DNA of 25,012 nucleotides from Gallionella sp. (GTDB lineage: Bacteria; Pseudomonadota; Gammaproteobacteria; Burkholderiales; Gallionellaceae). Shown here piece by piece: positions 10,511 through 16,966 of this stretch (its first letter is position 1; the number at the start of each line of letters is the position of its first letter). The notes below the pieces were generated by a model. That model did no database searches and had not been told where the DNA came from. It saw only the letters and a program-made list of their open reading frames with translations. The stretch lies in the NCBI GenBank assembly GCA_023229845.1, contig JALNYK010000038.1, forward strand, positions 338 through 25,349, written 5' to 3'. The position numbers and the translations under genes were made by a program.

Positions 10511-11419
10511 ATGCAAATAGCTCAACAAGAGAAACTAACCGTCGCCATCTCCTCCCGCGCCCTGTTCAACCTCGATGAAAGCCATGCCGTTTTCGAGAAC
10601 GAGGGGATAGCGGCGTATTGTCGCTATCAAGTCGAGCACGAAGATATTCCGCTCGAACCGGGTGTGGCGTTCGGTCTGGTGAAAAAACTGCTGGCACTGA
10701 ACGAGCGCGACCCCGTCAACCCGCGCGTGGAGGTGATTCTGCTGTCGCGCAATAGTGCGGATACCGGGCTGCGTATTTTCAATTCGATCCAGCACCACGG
10801 GCTGGATATCGGCAGGGCGGCTTTCACGCGCGGCGAGAGCACGCATCCCTACATTTCGGCATTCGGCGCGCAATTGTTTCTTTCCGCCGAGCCGGGCGAT
10901 GTGCGCAAGGCGCTGGAGGCGGGCTTTGCCGCTGCGACGATCCTGCCTTCGGCGGCTGCGTCTGTGGTGGCAGATCACTCTTCGCAGTTGCGCATCGTTT
11001 TCGACGGCGATGCCGTGTTGTTTTCGGACGAGTCGGAGCGCATTTACAAGTGGGAAGGGCTGGGGGCGTTCGAGACTAACGAAGTCAACGCCGCCAAGCA
11101 GCCTTTGCCCGGAGGCCCATTCAAGAATTTCCTCGCGATGTTGCATCAGATTCAACTGGATTATCCGGCAGACACTTCGCCCATTCGTACTGCGCTGATT
11201 ACCGCGCGCGGCGCTCCCGCCCACGAGCGCGTTATCCGCACCTTGCGCGCATGGAATATCCGCATCGACGAGGCGCTGTTCCTCGGCGGCATGGATAAGG
11301 GGGCATTCCTGAAGGCATTCGGCGCGGACATCTTCTTCGACGATCAGCAGAAACATTGCGAGTCCGCGCGCCAGCATGTCGCCACTGGACATGTGCCGCA
11401 TGGGGTGGCAAATGAATGA
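10511..11419 (+). CDS. Cytosolic 5'-nucleotidase (cN-I family)
   Basis: A 302-residue protein of the cytosolic 5'-nucleotidase I family, which removes phosphate from nucleoside monophosphates. The family hallmark near the N-terminus, SSRALFNLDESHAVFE (14-29), is present, as are the conserved ILLSRNSADTG segment and, late in the protein, the LFLGGMDKGAFLKAFGADIFFDDQ stretch (about 256-279; FFDDQ is the HAD-type acidic motif). Bacterial members are usually near 300 residues. No clear Shine-Dalgarno precedes the ATG, and a TTATAC box lies only a few bases upstream, so the true leader is unclear. It is GC-rich like the host genes and follows the AT-rich unit by 66 bp. Whether it belongs to the old typA neighbourhood or to the accessory block cannot be decided here. 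Confidence 0.82.
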   Translation: MQIAQQEKLTVAISSRALFNLDESHAVFENEGIAAYCRYQVEHEDIPLEPGVAFGLVKKLLALNERDPVNPRVEVILLSRNSADTGLRIFNSIQHHGLDIGRAAFTRGESTHPYISAFGAQLFLSAEPGDVRKALEAGFAAATILPSAAASVVADHSSQLRIVFDGDAVLFSDESERIYKWEGLGAFETNEVNAAKQPLPGGPFKNFLAMLHQIQLDYPADTSPIRTALITARGAPAHERVIRTLRAWNIRIDEALFLGGMDKGAFLKAFGADIFFDDQQKHCESARQHVATGHVPHGVANE

Positions 11420-11453
11420 GCGGATATATCGAATCGGGATGCGGAGTCGTATA

Positions 11454-11490
11454 AATGGCTATAAATCGGTACCGGTCCGAACAGCCATTC
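11454..11490 (+). terminator. Possible terminator hairpin after the nucleotidase gene
   Basis: AATGGCT (11454-11460) pairs with AGCCATT (11483-11489), with an inner TCGG/CCGA stem (11466-11469 with 11477-11480). Only a few T's follow. It lies between the nucleotidase stop and the CTTTAC array. Confidence 0.35.
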
Positions 11491-11492
11491 TG

Positions 11493-11564
11493 CTTTACGT
11501 TTAGCATCTCCTTACTTTACAATTATTCGAATATTGCTTTACGTTTATTATTCCTGACCTTTAC
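11493..11564 (+). promoter_or_regulatory. Four CTTTAC boxes at exact 22-bp spacing (operator array)
   Basis: CTTTAC occurs at 11493, 11515, 11537 and 11559, each 22 bp from the next. Boxes 1 and 3 share the 13-mer TGCTTTACGTTTA. The 9-mers TACGTTTAG (11496) and TACGTTTAT (11540) both fit the LytTR-type direct-repeat consensus [TA][AC][CA]GTTN[AG][TG] as I remember it, and that family uses repeats 21-22 bp apart. A possible promoter (TTTACG 11494-11499, 18-bp spacer, TACAAT 11518-11523) lies inside the array. The last box ends 3 bases before the ATG, where a ribosome site would be, so binding would block both transcription and initiation. Which regulator binds is unknown: a LytTR protein in trans or the downstream HTH protein itself. 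Confidence 0.6.
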
Positions 11565-11567
11565 CTA

Positions 11568-12575
11568 ATGACCGCCGACCTGCGCCGTTCCATCCTTGAT
11601 GCCATTGCCCGTGACGGGGGCAATGTCGCCGCGCGGCTGGCGCAGCAGCATGGCGTGTCGCGTCAGGCGGCCAGCGCTTGGCTGGCAAAGCTGAAGCGCG
11701 AGGGGATCGTCACTTCTTCCGGCAAGGGGCGCGGGGTGCGCTACCAGTTGGCGGTGCTGGTCGATGTGCGCCAGGTGTACGAGCGCGCCGGGCTGAGCGA
11801 AGACCGGGTGTGGCGCGCACAGATCGCGCCGCATCTGGCCGACCTGCCGCCCAATGTGCGCGATGTGTGGCACTACGCGGTGACGGAGATGGTGAACAAT
11901 GCGATAGACCATTCCGGTTCGGACAAGGTGATGGTCGGGGTGGTGCGCGATGCGTTGAATACTTCGGTGTATGTCGCCGACGAGGGCGAGGGCATTTTCC
12001 TCAAGATTCAGCACGCGATGAATCTGTACGATCCGCGCGAGGCGATTCTGGAACTGGCCAAAGGCAAGCTGACCACCGATCCGGTGAACCATACCGGCGA
12101 GGGGATTTTCTTTTCGTCCAAGGTGATGGATGCCTTCGACATCCGTTCCGGTAAGCTACATTTCGTGCACGACGATTGGGGCACGGACGTGTTGCTGGAG
12201 CGCGACGCCGATGCGCCTGGCACGGTGGTGCTGATGCGGCTGGCGAACGACAGCGTGCGCACCTTGCAGGAGGTGTTCGATCAGTTCGCCGCGCCGGAGG
12301 AGTACACCTTCTCCAAGACCATCGTGCCGGTGAAGCTGGCGCAGCATGAAGGCGAGAAACTGGTTTCGCGCTCGCAGGCCAAGCGCCTGACCATGCGCTT
12401 CGAGCGCTTCCAGACCGTGGTGCTGGATTTTGCCGGGGTGGAGGAGATCGGGCAGGCGTTTGCCGATGAGGTGTTCCGCGTGTTTCAGCAAGCGCATCCG
12501 GGGACGAAGCTGCTGCCGATCAATATGGCTGCCGAGGTGGGAAATATGGTGAAGCGGGCGCTGGGGGCGAGATGA
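11568..12575 (+). CDS. HTH - GHKL ATPase - STAS-like (DUF4325) protein
   Basis: A 335-residue protein with three parts. Residues 1-60 form a winged helix-turn-helix (GVSRQAASAWLAKLKREGIV, 29-48). Residues about 95-225 are a GHKL/histidine-kinase-like ATPase: N-box TEMVNNAIDHS (106-116), DEGEGI (138-143), and GEGIFFSS (177-184). Residues about 260-330 resemble the STAS-like DUF4325 domain. There is no phospho-acceptor His domain, so it is not a classical sensor kinase; anti-sigma-like kinase/STAS switching or ATP-controlled DNA binding is possible. The ATG has no obvious Shine-Dalgarno, and a CTTTAC box occupies that position. It ends 1 base before the next gene, which also has a GHKL domain and a DNA-binding domain, so the two are surely co-translated. 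The biological role is unknown. Confidence 0.75.
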   Translation: MTADLRRSILDAIARDGGNVAARLAQQHGVSRQAASAWLAKLKREGIVTSSGKGRGVRYQLAVLVDVRQVYERAGLSEDRVWRAQIAPHLADLPPNVRDVWHYAVTEMVNNAIDHSGSDKVMVGVVRDALNTSVYVADEGEGIFLKIQHAMNLYDPREAILELAKGKLTTDPVNHTGEGIFFSSKVMDAFDIRSGKLHFVHDDWGTDVLLERDADAPGTVVLMRLANDSVRTLQEVFDQFAAPEEYTFSKTIVPVKLAQHEGEKLVSRSQAKRLTMRFERFQTVVLDFAGVEEIGQAFADEVFRVFQQAHPGTKLLPINMAAEVGNMVKRALGAR

Positions 12576-12576
12576 T

Positions 12577-13971
12577 ATGAAAGAACACCAAACCGTCGAA
12601 TGGAAGCAATCCTGGCGCGATGAATATCTGAAGTGGATATGCGGCTTTGCCAATGCGCAGGGCGGTACGCTGGTGATCGGCAAGAACGACAATGGCGAGG
12701 TGGTGGGCCTGACCAATGCGGCGAAGTTGCTGGAAGATATTCCCAACAAGGTGCGGGATATTCTGGGCATGGTGGTGCCGGTGAATTTGCACAGCGAGGG
12801 CGGCAAAGATTGGCTGGAAATTGTGGTGGAGGCTTACCCCAGCCCGATCAGTTACAAGGGCGAATATCACTACCGCAGCGGCAGCACCAAGCAGGAGTTA
12901 AAGGGCGCGGCGCTGGATATGTTTTTGCTGCGCAAGCTGGGCAAGCATTGGGATGGCGTGCCTGTGCCATACGTGGGTATCGGCGATCTGGATGCGAAGG
13001 CGCTGGCATATTTTCGCAAGCAGGCGCTGAGAAGCCAGCGCCTCTCGCCGGAAGTTTTGGAGGAGCCCGATCCCTCATTGCTCGACAAGTTGCATTTGCT
13101 GGATGGCAGTTATCTCAAACGCGCCACGGTGTTGCTGTTTCATCCCGACCCTGAACGCTTTGTCACCGGGGCGTATCTCAAAATCGGCTTCTTTGAAAAC
13201 AATGTCGATTTGCGCTATCAGGATGAGGTGCATGGCGATCTGTTTGCGCAGGTGAACCGGACGGTTGAGGTGCTGAAAGCCAAGTACCTGAAGGCGTGGA
13301 TTTCCTATGAGGGTTTGCAGCGCATCGAGACTTGGCCGGTGCCGGAGCCTGCCTTGCGCGAGGCGATACTCAACGCGGTCGTGCACAAGGATTACGGTAG
13401 CGCCATTCCGATTCAGATCAGCGTTTATGCGGACAAGCTGATGATCTGGAATCCGGGGCAATTGCCGCCGGACTGGACGGTTCAAAATCTGCTGGGCAAG
13501 CATTCCTCCCAGCCATATAACCCGGAAGTTGCCAACGCATTTTTTCGCGCGGGGATGATCGAGTCCTGGGGGCGCGGCATCGAGCGCATGATGGCGGCAT
13601 GCAAGTCGGATGGTGTGCCGGAGCCCGAGTTGCGTTACGAGCACACAGGGCTGTGGACGGTGTTTCACTACTCTAAACAGAGTGAGCGCGGAGAGCTTGT
13701 TGGGGGAACTGCCCAAGAAACTGAAGGTGAAAAGTTGGGTGAAAAGTTGGGTGAAAAGTTGGGTGAAAAGTTGGGTGAAAAGTTGGGTGAAACGCGGGTT
13801 GCCATTGTCAGGGCAATGCTCGCCAATCCCAATGTGACGGTAGTCCAACTCGCGCAAGCCCTGCAAATCAGCACGACTGCGGTGGAGAAAAATCTACAAC
13901 ATCTGAAGCGCCAAAACTACATTGAACGCATTGGTCCGGCCAAAGGCGGGCATTGGAAAGTGAAAGGATAG
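12577..13971 (+). CDS. AlbA_2/Schlafen-type ATP-binding protein with wHTH tail
   Basis: A 464-residue protein. Residues 1-120 are an AlbA_2 (Schlafen AAA_4-like) domain, with EWKQSW (8-13) and FANAQGGTLVIGKNDNGEVVG (24-44). Residues about 250-340 are a HATPase_c_4 type domain with REAILNAVVHKDYG (261-274) and the WGRGIERM segment (331-338). Residues 384-403 are five perfect GEKL repeats, and residues about 408-464 are a winged HTH. Such proteins are often labelled RecG-related or transcriptional regulators, and are frequent neighbours or inserts of type I restriction loci. Here an hsdR remnant begins 2 bases after the stop, matching that context. Translation is coupled to the preceding GHKL gene by a 1-base gap. 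DNA binding is likely; the enzymatic role is unknown. Confidence 0.8.
   Translation: MKEHQTVEWKQSWRDEYLKWICGFANAQGGTLVIGKNDNGEVVGLTNAAKLLEDIPNKVRDILGMVVPVNLHSEGGKDWLEIVVEAYPSPISYKGEYHYRSGSTKQELKGAALDMFLLRKLGKHWDGVPVPYVGIGDLDAKALAYFRKQALRSQRLSPEVLEEPDPSLLDKLHLLDGSYLKRATVLLFHPDPERFVTGAYLKIGFFENNVDLRYQDEVHGDLFAQVNRTVEVLKAKYLKAWISYEGLQRIETWPVPEPALREAILNAVVHKDYGSAIPIQISVYADKLMIWNPGQLPPDWTVQNLLGKHSSQPYNPEVANAFFRAGMIESWGRGIERMMAACKSDGVPEPELRYEHTGLWTVFHYSKQSERGELVGGTAQETEGEKLGEKLGEKLGEKLGEKLGETRVAIVRAMLANPNVTVVQLAQALQISTTAVEKNLQHLKRQNYIERIGPAKGGHWKVKG
13726..13797 (+). repeat. 12-bp tandem repeat (GEKL x5) inside the AlbA_2 gene
   Basis: Five identical 12-bp units, GGTGAAAAGTTG (13726-13785), are followed by a degenerate sixth (13786-13797). 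Each unit encodes Gly-Glu-Lys-Leu. Replication slippage would change the linker between the ATPase and the C-terminal winged helix in steps of four residues without a frameshift. Confidence 0.95.
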
Positions 13972-13973
13972 CC

Positions 13974-14106
13974 ATGTGCCCCATCGGCCTGACGGAACGT
14001 GAAACACAAGATCGCGTGATTGCACTGTTTCGCGAGAAACTCGGTCACGGCGACTGGACGGATCGCATACAACGCAGCACTCATTAATCAGGCGCTCGAC
14101 CATTTG
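13974..14106 (+). pseudogene. Remnant of type I restriction endonuclease gene hsdR (5' end)
   Basis: The ATG at 13974 opens a 37-codon frame with LTERETQDRVIALFREKLG followed by GDWTDR, the start of HsdR subunits (family pattern TER-TQ-RVI-LF---LGY-YLGDW-DR). Four residues are missing between LG and GDW. After DWTDR the frame is lost and stops at 14087. In the +1 frame, YNAALINQALDHL (14068-14106) matches the next conserved HsdR stretch (GYS-ALI-KAL--L), so about 20 codons between were deleted with a frameshift. Everything after is gone, replaced by the rmuC upstream region. It starts 2 bases after the AlbA_2 gene, so the two probably once formed one operon. It is non-functional. Confidence 0.8.
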
Positions 14107-14188
14107 TGCATTCAGGCAGTTGGTGGCCTTTCGATTTTGGCTAACCGGCCCATTTATTTTGAAATTGGATTTCAGGAACACATAACTC

Positions 14189-15709
14189 ATGGATCAACAA
14201 GTTTATATATTCGCCGCGCTATTGATCGGCTTGGTGGCTGGGGCGGTTGCAATCTGGTGGCTTCAGCGCGAGCGCCTCGCCTCCGCGGTGGCGCAAGCAA
14301 AGGCGGAAAGTCAGATCGAACTGGCGCGACTCGGGGAGCGGTTGAGCGCGGCGCAGGAGGATGTGCGGCGGTTGACGGCTGCGCATGCCGAGGCGGAGAG
14401 CGGTCTTCAGCAACTCGAACTGGATGTCGGGAATTTGCGTCAGAAGTTGGGCGCGGCGGAATCTACTGTTGCTGGCCAGCTTGAACAGCTATCCCGGCTT
14501 CAGCGTGAAAAAGACGAGCTAGCCGCGTTGCGCGATCAGCTCACCGCCGAGCGGCAACGCTTGAGTGCCCAGATTGCGGAGTTGAATACATTGCTGGAGG
14601 CCGAGCGTTCGCAGAGCGTGGAGAAGCTACAGCTGCTGCAGAATGCCGAGGCGCAGCTGACGGATCGTTTCAAGACGCTGGCCGGCGAGATACTGGAAGA
14701 CAAGACCAAGCGCTTCACCGAACAGAACCAGACCAACCTCAACCAGTTGCTGGAGCCGCTGAAGGTGAAGATCACCGAGTTTCAGGGCAAGGTGGAGGAG
14801 GTCTATGTGCAGGAGGGCAAGGACCGTTCTGCGCTGGCCGAGCAGGTCAAACAACTGATGTCGCTGAACAACCAGTTGTCGAAGGATGCGCACAATCTCA
14901 CCAGCGCGCTGAAGGGACAGGCCAAGGCGCAGGGCAACTGGGGTGAGTTGATCCTGGAGCGGGTGCTGGAAGCTTCCGGCCTGCGCAAGGGGTTCGAATA
15001 CGATGTGCAGGAGAGTCATACCCGCGCGGACGGCACGCGCGCGCAGCCGGACGTGGTAGTGCATTTGCCGGAAGACCGGCATCTGATCGTCGATGCCAAG
15101 GTGTCGCTGACGGCCTACGAGGAACATGCCAACGCGGAAACCGACCACCAGCGCGAGGCCGCGCTGAAACGGCATCTGGATTCGGTGCGCGCGCATATCA
15201 AGGAGTTATCCGAAAAGAACTATCAGCAGCTCTACGGCCTGAAGTCGCTCGACTTCGTGCTGATGTTCATCCCGGTGGAACCGGCCTTCATGCTGGCGAT
15301 TTCGCACGACAGCGAACTGTGGCAGGACGCGTGGAAAAAGAATGTGTTGCTGGTCAGCCCCAGCACGCTGCTGTTTGTGGTGCGCACCGTGGCGCATCTG
15401 TGGCGGCAGGAACAGCAGAACCGCAACGCGCAGGACATCGCCAGTCGCGGGGCGGAGCTCTACGACAAGCTGGTCGGCTTCGTCGGAGACCTAGAAAATC
15501 TGGGCGACAAGCTGGATCAGGCGAAGCGGTCCTACGATGGGGCGCTGAATAAATTCGCCAATGGGCGCGGCAACGTCATTCGTCAGGCGGAGATGCTCAA
15601 GGAGTTGGGCGTCAAACCCACCAAGCAATTGCCGCCGAAGCTGGTCGAGTTGTCCCAGGACGAGCCGCTTGCCGATAACGCCAAGCTGTTAGACGAGCCG
15701 GGGAGATAA
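14189..15709 (+). CDS. rmuC: DNA recombination protein RmuC
   Basis: A 506-residue RmuC-family protein; the family limits inversions between short repeats and is thought to be a nuclease-like factor. The N-terminal membrane helix (about 6-25) is followed by an Ala/Glu/Gln-rich coiled coil (about 28-150). The conserved domain (about 160-460) includes GNWGELILERVLEASGLRKG (249-268) and a PD-(D/E)xK-like site, QPDVVV (286-291) and IVDAKVS (300-306; D302, K304). Length fits the family. An AGGAA about 11 bases before the ATG is a loose ribosome site. The gene follows directly on the hsdR remnant, so its original promoter may have been altered by past insertion and deletion events. Its tail is unremarkable. 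Confidence 0.92.
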   Translation: MDQQVYIFAALLIGLVAGAVAIWWLQRERLASAVAQAKAESQIELARLGERLSAAQEDVRRLTAAHAEAESGLQQLELDVGNLRQKLGAAESTVAGQLEQLSRLQREKDELAALRDQLTAERQRLSAQIAELNTLLEAERSQSVEKLQLLQNAEAQLTDRFKTLAGEILEDKTKRFTEQNQTNLNQLLEPLKVKITEFQGKVEEVYVQEGKDRSALAEQVKQLMSLNNQLSKDAHNLTSALKGQAKAQGNWGELILERVLEASGLRKGFEYDVQESHTRADGTRAQPDVVVHLPEDRHLIVDAKVSLTAYEEHANAETDHQREAALKRHLDSVRAHIKELSEKNYQQLYGLKSLDFVLMFIPVEPAFMLAISHDSELWQDAWKKNVLLVSPSTLLFVVRTVAHLWRQEQQNRNAQDIASRGAELYDKLVGFVGDLENLGDKLDQAKRSYDGALNKFANGRGNVIRQAEMLKELGVKPTKQLPPKLVELSQDEPLADNAKLLDEPGR

Positions 15710-15765
15710 ATCGTTTGCTGCCGCAAGATCGGCGTTTTCTGTGGCGGTGCGACCAAGTTCAACTA

Positions 15766-15794
15766 TTGGCTTCTACGAACTATTGAACTAGTAT
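15766..15794 (+). promoter_or_regulatory. Candidate promoter of the OmpA-family gene
   Basis: TTGGCT (15766-15771), a 17-bp spacer, and TAGTAT (15789-15794). Each hexamer matches the sigma-70 consensus at four of six positions. The leader would be about 40 nt. Confidence 0.4.
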
Positions 15795-15839
15795 CCGACC
15801 AGTGCGCATTGCTTGTTCCATTATTCGGGAGAAAAACTA

Positions 15840-16862
15840 ATGAAAAAAACTGTAATCCATGCAGTCTTGGCAGCCGCTTTGTTGGGCATGACTGCGGCGC
15901 AAGCCGGTGAGTTCGACGGGAGTTGGGTCGGCGGCAAGATCGGCTCCAACACTTCCGGGATGACTGGAGTGGATAGAAAAAATGCGACTGGTTACAGTCT
16001 CGAAGGTGGCCATAGCTGGAACATGGGGAATGGTTTTCTTCTGGGGGTAGATGGCTTTGTCGATTTCAACGACAAGGCCACGCATAATCCCGGCGCCGTC
16101 AATTACGGCAGCAATGTTTATGGTCTGGATGCCAAGCTGGGCATCGATGCAGGAAACTGGCTGCCCTATGCAAAGATTGGCTACGCGCGCACCAACGGCA
16201 ACGGTGCAGCCAGCGCAATCGGCAGTAGCGATGCTCACCTCGGATTGGGGGTGGAATACAAGTTTGCGCCCAATTGGAGTCTGGCTGGCGAATTCACCAG
16301 CGGTCGCGGCAAGTCCGTCGCGACCAGAATGCACAACAACAATCTCAGCCTGGGCATTAATTACTACTTCGGCGCTCCGACTCCGGCTCCGGTTGCCGCC
16401 GCCCCTGCAGCAGCTCCTGCTCCAGTTCCTGCCCCAGCTGCCAAGGCGGCTCCGACACCCATGCCGGAAACCTGGAAGACCTTGCTGGAAAACAAGCCGG
16501 TTTGCATCGAAGGCACCAACTTCGAATTCGATTCGGCCAAGCTTCGTAGCGATGCGATCAAGAAACTGGATGAGGTTGTCAGCTTCGCTACGAAATACAA
16601 GGATGCGCAACTGGAATCCGCTGGACATACCTGCAACATCGGCACCGATGCATACAACCAGCAGTTGTCCGAGCGTCGTGCCGAATCGGTCAAGGCTTAT
16701 CTGATCAAGAAGGGCGTGGCAGCTGATCGCATCGTCAGTATCGGTTATGGTGAAACCAAGCCGATGGCAGATAACAACACCCGTGCGGGCCGCGAGCTGA
16801 ACCGCCGTGTCGAGGTTTGCACCGTGCTCAAGGTTGAAAAGAGGGTGCGCGTGACAGAGTAA
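15840..16862 (+). CDS. OmpA-family outer membrane protein
   Basis: A 340-residue outer membrane protein. A signal peptide (1-22, cleavage after AQA) precedes a predicted eight-strand beta-barrel (about 23-178, ending INYYF). An Ala/Pro linker (180-208) and an OmpA-like peptidoglycan-binding domain (about 218-328) follow. That domain has FEFDSAKL (228-235), YNQQLSERRAESV (272-284) and RELNRRVEV (318-326). The family Asp in GHTD, which contacts the diaminopimelate of peptidoglycan, is Cys here (GHTC, C265); the partner Arg in SERRA is kept. Cys also occurs at 222 and 327. The ATG at 15840 has GGGAG upstream; an earlier in-frame ATG at 15813 would precede the signal peptide and is unlikely. It is monocistronic, with its own promoter and a strong terminator. 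It should tether the outer membrane to the wall, perhaps weakly. Confidence 0.9.
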   Translation: MKKTVIHAVLAAALLGMTAAQAGEFDGSWVGGKIGSNTSGMTGVDRKNATGYSLEGGHSWNMGNGFLLGVDGFVDFNDKATHNPGAVNYGSNVYGLDAKLGIDAGNWLPYAKIGYARTNGNGAASAIGSSDAHLGLGVEYKFAPNWSLAGEFTSGRGKSVATRMHNNNLSLGINYYFGAPTPAPVAAAPAAAPAPVPAPAAKAAPTPMPETWKTLLENKPVCIEGTNFEFDSAKLRSDAIKKLDEVVSFATKYKDAQLESAGHTCNIGTDAYNQQLSERRAESVKAYLIKKGVAADRIVSIGYGETKPMADNNTRAGRELNRRVEVCTVLKVEKRVRVTE

Positions 16863-16881
16863 TTCGGTTGCAAGGCATGTC

Positions 16882-16912
16882 GAAAGCGGGCTGGCGACAG
16901 CCCGCTTTTTTG
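16882..16912 (+). terminator. Rho-independent terminator of the OmpA-family gene
   Basis: A perfect 11-bp GC-rich stem (16882-16892 with 16897-16907) with a GCGA loop is followed by a T run to 16910. It starts 20 bp past the stop. Confidence 0.92.
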
Positions 16913-16929
16913 TTGTCGTAACAAGGCGA

Positions 16930-16938
16930 TGGTAAGAT
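16930..16938 (+). promoter_or_regulatory. Extended -10 promoter of nadE
   Basis: TGG-TAAGAT followed by GCGCG has the same form as the typA element. No good -35 is present. The leader would be about 22 nt. Confidence 0.45.
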
Positions 16939-16966
16939 GCGCGTCCTCTATCGATCGGGGTTGTGA

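Noticed and set aside
10501..10513. Leaderless transcript for the 5'-nucleotidase from TTATAC just before the ATG
   Set aside because: There is no -35 and the hexamer is a weak match; kept only as a remark in the gene entry.
14020..14484. A 154-codon frame overlapping the rmuC start as a gene
   Set aside because: Its early part is the frameshifted HsdR remnant and its later part is an out-of-frame shadow of rmuC.
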